NCBI GenBank assembly: GCA_037892935.1 | Contig: JAYXKI010000007.1 | Location: forward strand, 558,001 to 622,000 | Direction: 5' to 3' | Source of the DNA: Phlebopus portentosus | Taxonomy: Eukaryota; Basidiomycota; Agaricomycetes; Boletales; Boletinellaceae | DNA length: 64,000 bases | In this document: piece by piece, positions 23,553-37,500 of the stretch | Layout: the number at the start of each line of letters is the position of its first letter | Position numbering within the stretch: position 1 is the stretch's first letter | Notes under the pieces: model-generated | What the model was told of the DNA's origin: nothing | Database searches by the model: none | The model's input: only the letters and a program-made list of their open reading frames with translations | Translations under genes and position numbers: made by a program

Positions 23553-26500
23553 ATGCGCCCATTGGCAAGTGTAAATCTGAAGAGCTTAGCTCTGCTGAGT
23601 TTTGCAGGATGTGTAGCGGTTGCAGCCTCCCCCCCAGTCCGAGTTAGTCTGCGCGCGTCCTGGCAACAAATACCCTTATTGCTTGAAGCAATGTGAGTAG
23701 CCCTTCCATAAACTTCAACTATCATCTAATTCAAGACTGCAGAGAGGCGGTATCAACAGAAGAATCGCAAGCCTTCTTCCCGCTACTAGATGCACTTGTC
23801 AACTCAGACTCTCTACCTAAACTAGACAAACTCTCACCAGAGGCTATCCACCAAGCGACTTTACAGACAGCATCGTTTCTAGGGTTCCTACAAGAACCAG
23901 GTGCATATGAATCTGCGGAGCTGCAAATTGCTCTGCACGCAGCTGCGCCGAAGGTCCAGGCGTTTTACCAGTTTTATAAGGACCAACAGCGGTATGGAGA
24001 AGATGATATGGAGGCAGAGTGCGGATCTTGGATCGATTGGTACGGAGAACGGGTATGCGATGTGGATACTCTGGCGAGGCTTGCGAGCCATGAGACGATT
24101 GATGCGTCTAACGAGACTTCTAGCCTGTACGTCGAACCAGTTTGTTTGTTCAGCGTTATTTTGTTCTGACCTCTTTTCCTTCCAACAGAACGTATATCCG
24201 TCCGAAACTGCTCTCATTCGATCATGTCCTGCCCGATCCATCCCAAGAGCTGGCCCCACCTCCTCGTACAGCTATCTTCTACGCAACACCTTCTTCCTCT
24301 AACTTCCGCGAGCTGCATTCTTACCTATATAAACTCGCAACCTCACCTCAACCGCGCGTGGAATACGTATTTCGTCACAAGCCTTCCGGAAAACTGGACA
24401 CCAGTAATAAAAGCTATCTTTCGGGATATGGCGTTGCGTTGGACCTGAAGAAGACGGATTATTTGGTTGTTGATGACAGGCGGTCGAGATTCAGTGGTGT
24501 GTATTCCCGATTTCATTTTGGACTTTTGCTAACAGATATCATATAGACGCCTCGGAAGATGATAGCTCTGTTGATACCCAAGGTGACAAGCTTGATTTTA
24601 TAGAGACCCTAATAGAGCAATATCCAGAAAATACTACCGCGGACGCATCTGCTGCATTATCCGAATCTGAGCTTCGAAGTAAGTACGGTAATTATTCACA
24701 GTTGAACAGACTCTCACTTTGCGAGGAATATAGCTATCGCTATTAAAGCAACCCAACTAATCACCAATTCATCGGATCCACTGGCAACCCTCAAGTATTT
24801 ATCCCAAAATTTCCCTAAATATGCATCACCTCTCGCCCATCGCGTCGTTGTCGATGAAGGCCTTCTCGGGGAAGTGCAGGATAACTGGATGAAAGCACAG
24901 GGAGGGTTAAATGCGATTTGGCTGAACGGTCTTACGGTGCAAGAGACGGATTTGACGTCTCTTGGATTACTCCGTTTATTGCGAAAGGAGCGTGGAGTAA
25001 TGCAATCGTTGACGTCTTTAGGTCTGTCTGCTGGCCAGGCAGTAGAGCTTCTAACGCACAAAGCTATCGGTCGTGCTCAAGCGGAAAATACTGATGTGCT
25101 TGATTCAATGTTCGACGCGAGCGATAGGCGTGAAGGCGGAGACGTGATTGTCTGGTGGAACGACCTGACGAAGGATTCTCGATATGCAAGGTGGAATCCG
25201 TCACTGACTGGCGTAAGTATCAGTGTCTCGTCTTCTTTGGTTCAAATGAATGATCGGCCATCGCTTGGTTGCCAATAGCTTCTTCGACAACTTTACCCGG
25301 GCCAGTTCCACAGCGTCAAACAGAACTTGATAAACGTTGTACTTGTGGCCGACCTCTCGCAGACAGCCACTCTGAACTTCATAGGCGGTCCGGTAAACAA
25401 TATCATTAGTCGGGGACTACCCATTCGCTTCGGTGTCGTACCTACTGTTGAGACAAAGGATGGTAACTACAACTCTACTACTTGCACTCAAAGCTACGTT
25501 CTCATACACTAATTGCGTTACAGCGAAGAAAATGGCGAGGCTATATTATTACATGATCGATAGATTTGGACGTACTAAGACTATGGGTTTCCTATCTCAA
25601 GTGCTTTTTTTTTCTTCTCTTCGTTGCTGAAAGTGCGTGCTAATGGGGGCACTACAAGATTGGTCAAATACGTATGCCAGTCCATCTTCTCCCCGTGTCC
25701 ATAGACTGGTCTTTGGTTCGACGCGAATTTACCGAGCTGCAACGTAATCTTGCGCGAGAGGGAGAATCTACGTCGGGCACTCCAGTGAATCTCGACTCGA
25801 TATTGGATGGTACATTCGGGCCGCCGAAGTCTGGGAATGATGACGAAGCATCACCTCGGCCGAGTATCGCGGAGCGCATTGAAAGGGCTCAGGGATATGC
25901 TGAACGCCTTGATGCTACGTCCGCGTCTTGCCCGACTGGTCATGCATTTGTGAACGGGAAACACTATGATCTTGATGATGTCAGTATACATTTCGTTCTG
26001 CTTTTGTACTTGCCAACTACTCAACGCGAATCGCAACAGAACTTCCTGAAGCAACTGCAAGTCGAGATGAATTCCCAGATACAGTTCTTACAGGAAAAGG
26101 TATTATCAACCGCTCATAATTCGCAACGGTCTGAAATGCCAACTGACTACTCGATAGATCTACTTGGCGGAGCTCAGTGATGCAAATTCAGCGAATATCG
26201 ACACCTATTTCTACGATCTACCGAGTACGAATCTTCGACGAAATCGATATATCTTCCCTTCTTCCTCGCCCAAGTCAAGACTCGGCGGACAGACAAGCAA
26301 TCTGAGAATAGTTAACGTTCCTGAGTTGTTCAAAAGGACCGGCTTCGTACCAAGAGCAAGAGCATACTTGTATTCGGGTCAGTATTCGAGACCCTTGCCT
26401 GTGTCAGGCTGATAACGGTGTTTTTGTGCAGATTCAGAAGACACCGTCTTAACCACTTTCGTTATCGCAGACCTCGACAGCAAGGCCGGTATTGCGCTGA

Positions 26501-29500
26501 TGCGAGAAGCTCTTCGATCTCTGGTGAAAAGCCATCACTCACTCTATCCATCAGTTTGGAAGAATCTCATGTTTCTCCCTTTCCTTAGAAATCTGACTCG
26601 CGCAATCGGCTGTCATTCATTCACAACCCGACCTTAGAGGAAGAAGCTTCTGGCGGTTCTCGACGTCACATTTCGCCCGTCGTTTCTCATCTCATCTCGC
26701 ATGACATCCTTTCAAAGGTGTCATTAGACGAGTTCGATGTGCTTCTGAGTCCAGAGATGGCAGTCTTCAACAACGCGGGCTCATCAGGCGAACAACTCGT
26801 ATTGTCGGAGAACTCAGCTGTCTACCAGCTGCTTCAGGATGTCGGTGTTCCCATGAATGGCATGTCGGACTCGGAAATTCATAATCGCTACACGCTGTCT
26901 AGCGGGCTCTTTGTGCGAGAGCTAGGACTTGCTCCTGGTGAACTGGGTTTAGTCGTCAATGGCCGGGTATGTTTTCAATGCCTTTAGACGCTTTATTTCA
27001 TATTAATATGACTCTCCGTAGATTGTTGGTCCCATCGAGTCCAATGCCTTTACTGCGCAAGACTTCGCGACTCTGGAGAAATATGAACTCCGAAAGCGAA
27101 CGGGACCGGTGATTGAAGCCTTGACAAACCTCACAATAACCCCGGAAACTCTCGATAAGTACGTTGCATGCTTTTCATGTTTACGCGGGCAGTGCTAATG
27201 TTTCTTCATAACCAGGACCGCATACGTTGATCTGGTTTCAATGGCATCCTCGGTCATTTCGGCAGTTCACCTACCTGATCCGAGCGAACAAGGTCTGTTC
27301 AACACCAACCAACGTCCAAGGCAGCGAAATTATCGACAATTATCTGGAAACTTTACGTACGTGTCGTCGAGCTTGCCGGTGCGCACAAGTCTGAACTGAA
27401 TATTTATAGGTCATTCTCCTTCGGTGACCCCGACAACGCCACATATCATTTCGGGGTATTGCTGGATCCAGTCAGTGAGGCCGCTCAAAAGTGGTCGGTC
27501 TTCCTCGAGGTAAGGCATTATATATCCTTACCTGTTTCAGAGAAGTGAAGTGTGAATGCGTTCCAAGTGGCTGTCTACTGTCCCATCAGTGTATGCGCAA
27601 ATTTACGTGAACCCTGGTGTCTATTCAGAGGTGAGATTATTCCCGCTGGCGTGTTGATAGTAGCCTAACACAGATGCAGGTTCCCTTAAAACGCTTTTAT
27701 CGCTACAATTTACCGTCAAAACTCTCATTTGACGAGAATGGGCAAGTGGTTAGAAACCTTCATGCGGACTGAGCTCATTCCTTCCGCATCACAGGGATGA
27801 AGTAGATTCAGAGACAGTCTTTGATGAGCTTCCGATCGAACCACTCTACACCCTCGCTATGGATGTACCACCCCCATGGCTGGTGCGACCACGAGAAGCA
27901 TTCTATGATCTGGACAACATTCAGTTGTCGGCGTTGTCACCCGAAGACCGCGAACGAGGACTATCTGCAAATTTCGAACTCGACTATATCGTCATTGAAG
28001 GCCATGCACGCGAGACACTCACAAATATGCCTCCTCGAGGTTTACAGATGCAGCTGTCTTCTCTGGATGGAGTTCCTGTTGCCGATACGCAGGTGGTGCT
28101 AAACATGGGATATCTGCAGTTCAAGGCGAAGCCTGGAGTGTTCCAGCTGGACATTCGCGAAGGTCGCGGCCGAGATGTCTATGAGCTTGAAAGCGCGGGA
28201 AATGAAGGCTGGAATAGTCCAAATGTGTCGCTAGCAGGGAACGAAATCACAGTAGCGAGCTTCGAGGGCGTAACACTGTACCCACGAGTGAAACGACGTC
28301 CGGGAATGGAGAATGCTGATGTTCTGGATGAATTCGTTCTTGGTGACGAAGGGAGACAGGGCTTCCTTTCTGACCTTGCGTCTCGGTAAGCATTTAACAT
28401 CAGTTCTGCTAGTCCTGATTACCTACTATTTTCGTCCACGTAGCGTTGTTTCGCTTTTCAGACCGAGGGAACCGGCTGTTAAGACTATTGCAGCACGTCA
28501 AGCAGATATCAATATATTCACTGTGGCATCAGGATTGCTATACGAGGCGAGCCTCTTTTTTGTACTGGTAGATCCTGCTCTATACTGATCCCTATCTAGC
28601 GCTTCGCGTCTATTATGATCTTGAGTGTACTGAGAAACACGAATAGCTCCGTAAAGTTCTGGTTCATTGAGAATTTCTTATCCCCTTCATTCCTGGTGCG
28701 TGCATCGTTTCCTTAGCTTATGACTTCTCGCTGAATAATTCCCGTTCTTAAATTAGGAATTTCTGCCTCATTTCGCCGAAGCTTATAACTTCGAGTATGA
28801 ACTAGTCACCTATAAGTGGCCTACATGGCTTCGTCTACAAAAGGAGAAACAGCGCATCATCTGGGCTTATAAGATCCTCTTCCTTGATGTGCTTTTCCCG
28901 ATGGACCTTAAGAAAGTTATTTTCGTAGACGCGGACCAAATTGTCCGTGCAGACTTGAAGGAACTTGTAGACCTGGATCTTCATGGTGCCCCTTATGGTT
29001 ACACTCCCATGGGCGACGATAATTTGGAGATGGAAGGTTTCCGATTCTGGAAGACCGGATATTGGAAGGACTTCCTTCAAGGACGACCGTATCATATCAG
29101 GTAAGGATCAGCTGGATTCTAATCTTTATCTCGCTGCTGACGATGAGGTAAGCGCACTATATGTTGTGGATCTTGCGCGATTCCGCCAGGTAAGCATAGG
29201 TCGTCCATTGATATGTGCACGATCTCTAACCAATCGTAAATTCCCTCTAGGTTGCTGCAGGGGTAAGTTACTAATCCTTGCGTCTTTAAGTGTAGTATTA
29301 AGGGGGAGAACAGGACATTCTTCGGGGCCAGTACCAGCAACTATCGCAAGACCCGAATTCTTTAGCCAATCTGGATCAAGGTTTGTCAATCTTCTGGCCA
29401 TTGGGAAGCATCGATTACTCACTCTCGCGTTTTCACAGATCTTCCCAATAATCTACAACGAGAAGTTCCAATAGTACGTTGGCTTGTTTCTTCCATTGTT

Positions 29501-30242
29501 TCATTGATTGGGGCTGATAGTGAATCGAAGTTTTCCTTGCACGAAGATTGGCTTTGGGTGTGTTCATAATAATCATATGCTTGTATGCGTGTCATCTGAG
29601 TAAACCTATGAAATCACCTTGCCCTCTAGTGCGAGACGTGGTGTAAGTATCATCTACTTCCACCAGCTCTTCCATGCTTCTCACGTACCGTTTTACAGGC
29701 AGCAAGGATAGGTTACATCGCGCAAAGACCATCGATCTCTGCCAAAATCCACTTACGGTCAGTACCACTACTTCTTAGCCTATCTTGTCCAATAGAACTT
29801 CAAATCCAACTTCCCGCATCGCATCCTATCGTAACTTACTTGCCTTTCCGCTGTTACACTTCTCGATCGACCCGATGACTGACCTCCTGTCTTCTATCTT
29901 CTTTTCCCTTCCCTTCTCCCCAATTTTACTATATGACTTTCACAGAAGGAACCCAAGCTCGCACGCGCTCGGCAAATCCCAGAGTGGGAAGAATACGATG
30001 CGGAGATTGCGCGCTTCACGCGCTCGCTGGCTGATGCGGGGAAAATTCGGTCGCACATCGCTGCGGCAGATGCGAACGTGCTTGCTTCCGCTGGAGGAGT
30101 CGGAGGGCCAAATGCCGTCGTTGGGGGAGAAGATGAAAATAGAGCGGATTCTGAGGAAGATAGAGGTGAGGGCGAGAGTGAAGGTGCCGGTGATCATGAA
30201 GAGGACGGGGACGAGGAAACGCGTACGAAGGACGAGCTTTAG
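23553..30242 (+). CDS. UDP-glucose:glycoprotein glucosyltransferase (UGGT)
   Basis: This ER-lumenal folding sensor adds glucose back to the N-glycans of misfolded glycoproteins. The start at 23553 opens a signal peptide ([10 protein letters not shown] followed by [16 protein letters not shown]). Many exons encode the thioredoxin-like domains (around 23750-28400, including [20 protein letters not shown]). The C-terminal GT24 catalytic domain begins near [12 protein letters not shown] (28510). It carries [16 protein letters not shown] (DxD metal site), [74 protein letters not shown], and [10 protein letters not shown]. An acidic Gly/Glu-rich tail ends in KDEL, the ER retrieval signal (30228-30239). 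The catalytic part is split into several tiny exons. Exact internal splice sites upstream of 28400 were not all resolved. Confidence 0.92.
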
Positions 30243-31184
30243 AGATCATTCCGCTTCATATCCTACTTTCATTGATGTGAATAATTTATGTGCATATCTA
30301 CATACATATATACGTACTTTCATTGGTTAACCCACATTTGGGACGAACAATCCAAGCAAGAGTCTTCTGCTCAAGTGCCGGATGGTTGCATAAAGGATGA
30401 GCGGGGCATGAGTGTACGCAACAGTTCACTGCGGTCATTTCTCTTGGCAACCATTCACAATCTCGTATAAAATCAACCAAGACGTTAAGAGCAAATCTAA
30501 TATTTATTGGTTTATTCATTTGAGATGTATCACACGAAACACATTCAGACGTCGAAAAAAAGGGGAAGAGAGCGGGCAAGCAGTATACATCGCAACATGG
30601 AACACAAAACACAGGCTTCATCAGACTCACATCTACTATGGCGAGCAACCCAACGTGAAGATCTGTGGATCAAGGAACACGGATCATGGCACAATCGACG
30701 ACACATGAAGGAGAAATGAAATAATAGCATTGAAGACATGAAGAGAAAACATTGATGAATCGGAAGAAAGCACTTCTTCGTTAAAAGATATCGAGCGAGG
30801 CGCAGGAGCAAAAGGCATAAAAAAATACGTGAACGAAGAAAAGCGGGTTGTGTCTAATCTAGCCTGATCCGAGATCGAGAAGGGATACGCGGGGAGGAAG
30901 CGCGGGCACAGATGTAATTAGAGATGAAGAGACGAAAGGTAGGGAAGGAGAGTGGGATGCACGAGGGTAACAGGGTTTGAAGAGGTTAAGAGGGGAAAAA
31001 AGGAGGGCGGAAGAAGGAAAGTATGATGGTCATGATGGGTTGCTCCTGCCACCGCTGCTACCGCTGCTCAAGTCTATAGCATAACGTATTACGCGAGTTA
31101 TTCATTCTTTTATCAGTCCAAGACACCACCACGCAAACACGACAACTCGTCTATCTACGTTTCACCGCACCCTCAACGAGTCGC
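30243..31184. other. Convergent 3' spacer
   Basis: This is the region between the 3' ends of UGGT (+) and the H+-ATPase (-). It is purine-rich on the plus strand around 30540-31010. No frame with a recognisable product was found, and it likely holds both 3' untranslated regions. Confidence 0.45.
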
Positions 31185-34100
31185 TTATACACCGGCAGTG
31201 CGCGACGGGTGACGCGCGAGCGTCTGGCCGGTCTGCGCAGCCTGGATGGAGCTGAAGCGACGAAGCTCGTCGGGCTTGACGCGAATCTTGCCACCAAGAC
31301 CAACACGGCGCGCCGCACGACGGATGAAGCCGACACGGTTCGAGTACAGACTCTCGTGGATAGACGCAGCGCGAGACTGTGTACGCGTGAGCGGGATGCC
31401 GCCGGTCTCGCTTGCTTCCCTTCTCTGAGCAGCCTCGTGGCGTTGTCGGAGGTATTTGATAACCGTCCCCTTCATTGCGAACTTGATCCAGTCGAGAGGG
31501 ATGAACCAGATAATGTTCCAGACCCAGACGATGCCGATCCATCCACCGGAGATAGACTGGATGTTCGTGAAGCCCCAGTCGGCGTACGCGGCGATGATCG
31601 ACGAGACAACCTGCGCGACGACGAAGGCCAACATCAACGCAATCGATGGCCGTTCCATGAAGCAGAACCCGTGCGAACGCGTGACGAAGATAAGCGCTTG
31701 CGAGATGATAGCGACTTGCAAGTAGACAATGGTGTGGAGTTCCTTGTCGTTATGATCGACGTTACCTGCTGTAAGCTGACTGTCGAGCGTCACTCCGAAC
31801 TTGTCCTGGAAGAAGTTGGTCTCGATGATGACAATGACGAGGATAATCCTGGAATAAAGTTAGAAAGCAGCTTCAGAAAATGCCTGTTATTACTTACGTA
31901 GACAGGGTAAGGTAGAGACCGTATGCAACAGCATAACTGAAGATCTCAGCAAGATCCCAGCTATCTGGCGTATTCGACGGCAAGACACGGTCAACCGAGA
32001 GCGTCATGATAGTGCCATCGTTAAGTAGTGCAATGATAAGAACCATGAACGGCGGGAAGTCAAAGTTGTATGCGAACGCGAGGATGGCGAAGCACACGAC
32101 AATACGGATGGTCACAGCACAAGCGTAAATGGCGTAGTTCCGCATACGCTGGAAGATTTGACGCGAACCGCGGATGGCGTGCACGATAGTCGACAGACCG
32201 GGTTCCGTAAGCACGATGTCAGCTGCACCACGAGCAGCATCCGTAGCACCTTCGACAGCAATACCGACGTTCGCACGCGAGAGCGCAGGAGCATCATTCG
32301 CACCATCACCCGTCATCGCGCACAAGTGACCAAGACCCTGCAGACGCTTGACAATCTCATACTTGTGCTCCGGGAAGACACCAGCGAAACCATCCGCATC
32401 GAGGATAATCTCATCGAGGTTCTGATACTTGCTTCCGGGCTGCGGTCCCTCTTTGAGCACCTTCGCCGGGTACATGTGGTCGCCAAGACCAAGACGACGA
32501 CCGGTCTCCTTTGCGATCGCAAGCTGGTCACCGGTCACCATCTTAACCTTGACACCGAGCGCAAGCGCATCATCAATGGTCTGTTTCGTGTCCTCACGAG
32601 GCGGGTCGAAGATAGCGAGAAGACCGACGAGCTCAAAGCCGTTGCCCTCACCCTCGTGATCGTCATGATCGAGCTCTTCGTATGCAACAGCAAGCGCACG
32701 AAGACCACGGGTTGCGAACTCCTCGACATCAGCCTCCAGACGATTCTCGATCTCGTCCGTTTTGTTACGAGAGCAAAGCTCGATGATAATACCAGTCATA
32801 CCCTTGGTGACACGCCTGAGTTTGCCTGTCGACTGCTCACGGTACGTTATTTCCGTGCGCTTGTCAACAGGGTTGAAAGGCTTGAAATCGAGCAATTGGA
32901 TGCCTTCACGCGCCTTCTTCGGGTCGTCGAGAGAGCCAACAACACACTGGTCAATCGCATCCTGGTTCTCCGTACGAGATGCATATGCTGCGAGTAAGAC
33001 GACATCGTCTGCCGTGAATGGACCGTAACATTTGACGAGGTTCTTGTCGATCGTCAGCTTGTTCGTCGTTAGCGTTCCCGTCTTGTCCGAGCAAAGAATT
33101 GTGACGCCGGCAAGCTCTTCAATAGCGGTAATACGAGTGACAATAGCCTTGTGCTTCGCAAGCTGCTGGGCACCGACAGCGAGCGTCACAGACAAGACAG
33201 TAGGCATGGCAATCGGGATTCCACCGATCAAAAGCACGAGAATGTTATCGAGACCACGGCGGTAAGTGTAATGGAACGCCGGGTAGAGAATAACGATTTC
33301 AAGCACGACGAAGATACCAATGGAGACGAGACAGAATGAACCGATTTGTGCAAGAATCTTTTGCAAGTGACCGGTCGTGTCATCGTCCTGGCCGACGAGG
33401 GACGCAGCGCGACCGAAGAACGTGTTCGCACCGGTCGAAATGACAACACCTTCTGCCTCACCCTGCTTGCAAGTGGAACCACTGGACACATACGTAATCA
33501 ATAACCTTATCAAACTGAACATAACGGGAATAAAGTACTCACGAAAAGCATTGATCGCCAACTTTCTTGCTCTGTGGCAGAGATTCACCCGTAAGAGCAG
33601 CCTGGTCGATCGATACGTTGATAGCTTCCGTGAGACGGCAATCCGCGGGTACGACGTCACCAATCTTGAACGCAACCATATCGCCAGGCACGAGGTCAGC
33701 TGAATCAATTTCCTGCCATTTGCCGTCCCGGCGAACTCTCGCCTTTGGAGCGAGGGAGTCCATGAGCGCCTTGACGGCATTACCAGCGTTTCGTTCTTCG
33801 TAGAAACCGATGGACGAGTTGACGAACAGAAGGAAGACGATACCGACGAAGTCCTGCCAGTCTGGAGGTTTGCCTTCACCGTTTGAGAGAGCAATGGCAA
33901 CAATGGCAGCGCCTTCCATAACCCACGAAAGCGGGTTCCACATAAAACTCAGGAACTGCATTATGTTGGAAGACAGGCATAAAAAAAGAACGAGCACGTC
34001 ATAAGCACACGATTCACCAAAAGGGAAGCAAACAAAATCGAGAGATGAAAAGAAATGCTGACCTGCAGGAAAGCATTCTGTTCTTCCGACTCGAGCTTAT

Positions 34101-34502
34101 TGGGACCAAAGATCTCGAAACGACGCGTGGCCTCATCGGAACTGAGTCCCTGGTCGTCGCACTGGAGCAGCTTGAAGACGTCCTCGATGACGATCGTCTC
34201 GAGGTCGACCTTCTCCTTATCGTAAAGGTCCTCCGCACGCAGTTCGATCTGGGACATATCGACCTTGGCGTCTAGTGAAGAACAAGTAGATAGTATGTCA
34301 GAATACACGTTGCCACATAACGAGACTAATAATTTCATAAAAAGCACTGGTGGTACTTACGGGTAGCCTTTTCCTCCTCATGACCAAAATCCTTGTACTC
34401 GCGTTTACGCTTCTCCGGTGGTGGTGCATCCTCCGTAGAGGGCGCCTGGGAGGGGCTATTGTTGGCCGGTGGGCCCGCCTCTTTTTCAGCGTGGTCTGAC
34501 AT
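31185..34502 (-). CDS. PMA1: Plasma-membrane H+-ATPase (P3A-type ATPase)
   Basis: This is the electrogenic proton pump that energises the fungal plasma membrane. Five exons (34502-34361, 34271-34063, 33955-33543, 33481-31898, 31848-31185) sum to 3012 nt, or 1003 residues. Landmarks in order are an acidic N-tail, [20 protein letters not shown] (M1/M2), [14 protein letters not shown] (actuator TGES), [14 protein letters not shown] (M4), and [14 protein letters not shown] with the phosphorylated Asp. These are followed by [44 protein letters not shown], and [14 protein letters not shown]. The C-terminal tail contains [16 protein letters not shown] and ends HPSRTAGV, a regulatory-type tail with several Ser/Thr. 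The coding sequence is strongly biased to C/G third positions, typical of a very highly expressed gene. This also creates long spurious antisense frames. Confidence 0.96.
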
Positions 34503-37500
34503 GATGTTAAGTTTAAGAAGAGATGAAAGCGACTAGCGCGTGAGAAGATAAGAAGGGGTAGTGTTGGGGGAGTGGGATGAAGAGAGGCGGGGAGGAGAGG
34601 GAGAAGTAGCCCTAGCTAAGCTGATGAGCCTTGCTCGCTGAGCGTGATGATGAGCTCACTCGGACGATGCTAGAGGGGAGACAGACGGGGTGTACGAGGG
34701 GGGGAAGTGAACCGACGAGAAGACGATGGACCACTCCGTTATATAACCAAATCCCCCTTCGCGCCAGCCCCGACAACTCCCTTTCTTGCGTAATCACTTC
34801 TCACACTTTTTCTAAAAATTTTATTCTCTCTCTTTCATTTCCCGGCAGCGTGTAAGCAGTCCGCTGTCAACTCCGCCTCCGTCCTCCGACAGAGCAAAGC
34901 AATAGCCCGCGTTCAGTTCAGCGCTCTTACCCTCTAACACCGACTAGCAAATCTATTCCCAATACCCACCCAAATCAAATCTTGCACCCATGCACGCCAC
35001 ATTCATTTATCCGTGCATTCATTCTCATTGAGGTGTGGGTAGCGAAGGTATATTGTGTTATCATCCAGAATATTCTTCCTTTCCTTCTCGGCATGAGCTC
35101 GGCAACCGGTAACGGAAGAACACAACCCGTGACATACTAAAACTAGTAACTCGGCTGAGCGGCGGAAATTGCAAGGTGAGAAGAGAGAGTTCCCGAAGAG
35201 CCGAATGCTCCACCCAACAACTTTGTGATGGTCATGGTCCGTTTTGTCCGTGCCCATCGTTTGACCAAATCACCGCGCTGTCATACCACTTGTAGCAGCG
35301 TCCACCAGGGTTCTCCGACGCCGTCGTACCTGCCGTCATCACTCAACGGGGTACCAGTCCAGTCCTTCCGCGGCTGACACCAATTGGTCATTCCACTTCG
35401 GCCGCCCGGTGAGCCACCGAGCCGCCGGGCCTGGTCTGGTCTGGTTCGGGCGTCTGGCGTTAGCTGCGCTCGGCGTATCCTGCTCACTCAGTCTCACCTA
35501 CATCAAATCTGCAAGTCTCGCGACGACGATGTGACGCGCGCTGTCCGCTCTCTCGTTCTGTCTGGCCCTTTGATTATCATCCCCTAAAAACAGCGTGATC
35601 CTCGCCTATTCCGTGTGAACGCCCAACTTGTACAATCTGAAATTCACGCTCAAGCTAAAGAAAGAAAGAGACAACCCAGCCACTTGCAACTAGATTTTTG
35701 TTTTCTTATGCTAAGCCTGTCATTAATATTGGCAATACCACGACGATCCCTGTGCACTTGTAGGAACCTTTCCTTCACCTCCTTCTGAGATGACCGAGCC
35801 AATCAAACCCCGTGCGTTGTGTTCCGTTGCGTTACTTTTGCCCCCTCGCCCCCAAGCTCTTTCGTCGTCGTTTCATCGTTTCAGAATCAGCTCTAGAATC
35901 AGCTCTAGCTTGTCTTCTGGTGCTTAAGCTTGTCTGTCTTTTCGTATGCGTCCACAAAGTACCTCGCTCATCTCATGAGGCAGCCAATCACAGCACGTTC
36001 CCGCATATCTATTTTGGTATATCTTTATATCCGGGCCGGCCGGGTGAAATGTGTCAATATTAATGTTAATCCCCGGCTCAAGGATAAAAGGGAAAAAGAT
36101 AAACTCCGCATCCTAAAAAAAAAAAGGGAAAAATACCGTAAAAACATAAATAAAGCCTCATTCCCAAGAATTAGAACACATGGAATGCTGACCCCGCTTA
36201 ACGATAATTGATGATTCCGTCCTCCCTCGGTTCTAGCGCGTCTTTCTGTTGTCGCCAGCCTGAACATCATCCATCTACCCGGTCCCCATCTTCCAGTCAA
36301 CAGGCCAAGAACAAGGCGAAACAAGCAAACAAACGTGGCTATGTGAAGCTGTAGCGTCTCTGGACTTCCTGTCACGGTAACTACAACCAGCCAAGAGAAA
36401 GTAGGAGAAACTCTCCCAACCAAGACCACGCTAGGACATGTATAACACATTTGATTAACGCCTCACTCTCTAGATCGCTTCGTTGACACAGGAATGCTTG
36501 GCGCCGGCTTTTATTTGCCTCAGGACGTCTTTGCCTTCTTTGAGGTGCGTTGATTGTCTGATGCCTTTGATTGACAACAACGAATCCAACAGTTCCAGTT
36601 CTTAGTTCCACTTCCACAATCAACCATCGCCCCCTATCAATATCAGTGTAAACCAATTGCTCGTCGTGCTTTTTTGGAGAACTTCAAATCGGAGTCTATG
36701 TAGTGTCTTGTGTCTGCGGCGACTCGTAGGTGTTGCGGCTGCGGACACGCTAACATCAACCTCCATCCCACTCTTACCATGCACCTCTGCACCTCGACTC
36801 GGAGCTACACATGCAGCGCCATATGCGCTTGATATGCTATGAGAAGGTAGGTAAGCAACAAGAACATATCAATGCTTGGCATGGACGACGAGCCATGACA
36901 AGAGACAACGGAGGACCGGAGTTCTCTCGTTAGCGTCCGTCGGTCCAGTCAGTCGCGTCACCGCTTCGAGTATCAGGTAAAGGAATTTCGAATATACTTT
37001 CCTTCATAATTCTTGGCATTGACAGAAATCTTCTTTGAAGAGATACCGAATATCCGTGTGTCTTTAATTGAGTAAGATAAGGTGAGGTAAGGCGAGGTGA
37101 GAGCATCCCCCGCGCGCGTCAACGTCGTCATGTCAAAAGCAATACTGTATAATGACTTCGCGAGTACGATATGTGCGGTAGCTTTTTAACCTTTTTACCC
37201 CACATCCGCATATATCCGTACTTATTCTACCAGTCCGGGATTGTATTAATCCAGGTCTTGGCACGACAACTTGAACAAGCGATAGGTGGACTTGTCGGTT
37301 CTTGCCAAGACAAAGCAGAATCGAGGGAATGGAATGACTCCCGTCAATTCAGGTTGGAGAGGAGCCGACGTCGTTGCAGCCGATTGCCCTCACGGTTTCC
37401 ATAACATTACCAACACTAATCGTCAACCCGGACCAGAATTGGACAAAGACGTACCGAATCCGTCATTTGGTAGTATACTCCGCTTCCAACAAACTTGCTC

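Noticed and set aside
31209..31901. 230-codon plus-strand ORF opposite the last exons of PMA1
   Set aside because: It is the mirror of a highly C/G-biased coding sequence, has no motif, and crosses the PMA1 intron. Treated as a codon-bias shadow.
32158..32997. 279-codon plus-strand ORF opposite the PMA1 catalytic exon
   Set aside because: Composition (Arg/Thr/Asp-rich) is what antisense of a biased gene gives, and no family resemblance was seen.
35390..35445. GC-rich palindrome-like segment (CGGTGAGCCACCG) beside tandem CTGGT units
   Set aside because: The stem is only five pairs and there is no T-run or conserved context. Not enough for a structured RNA or terminator.
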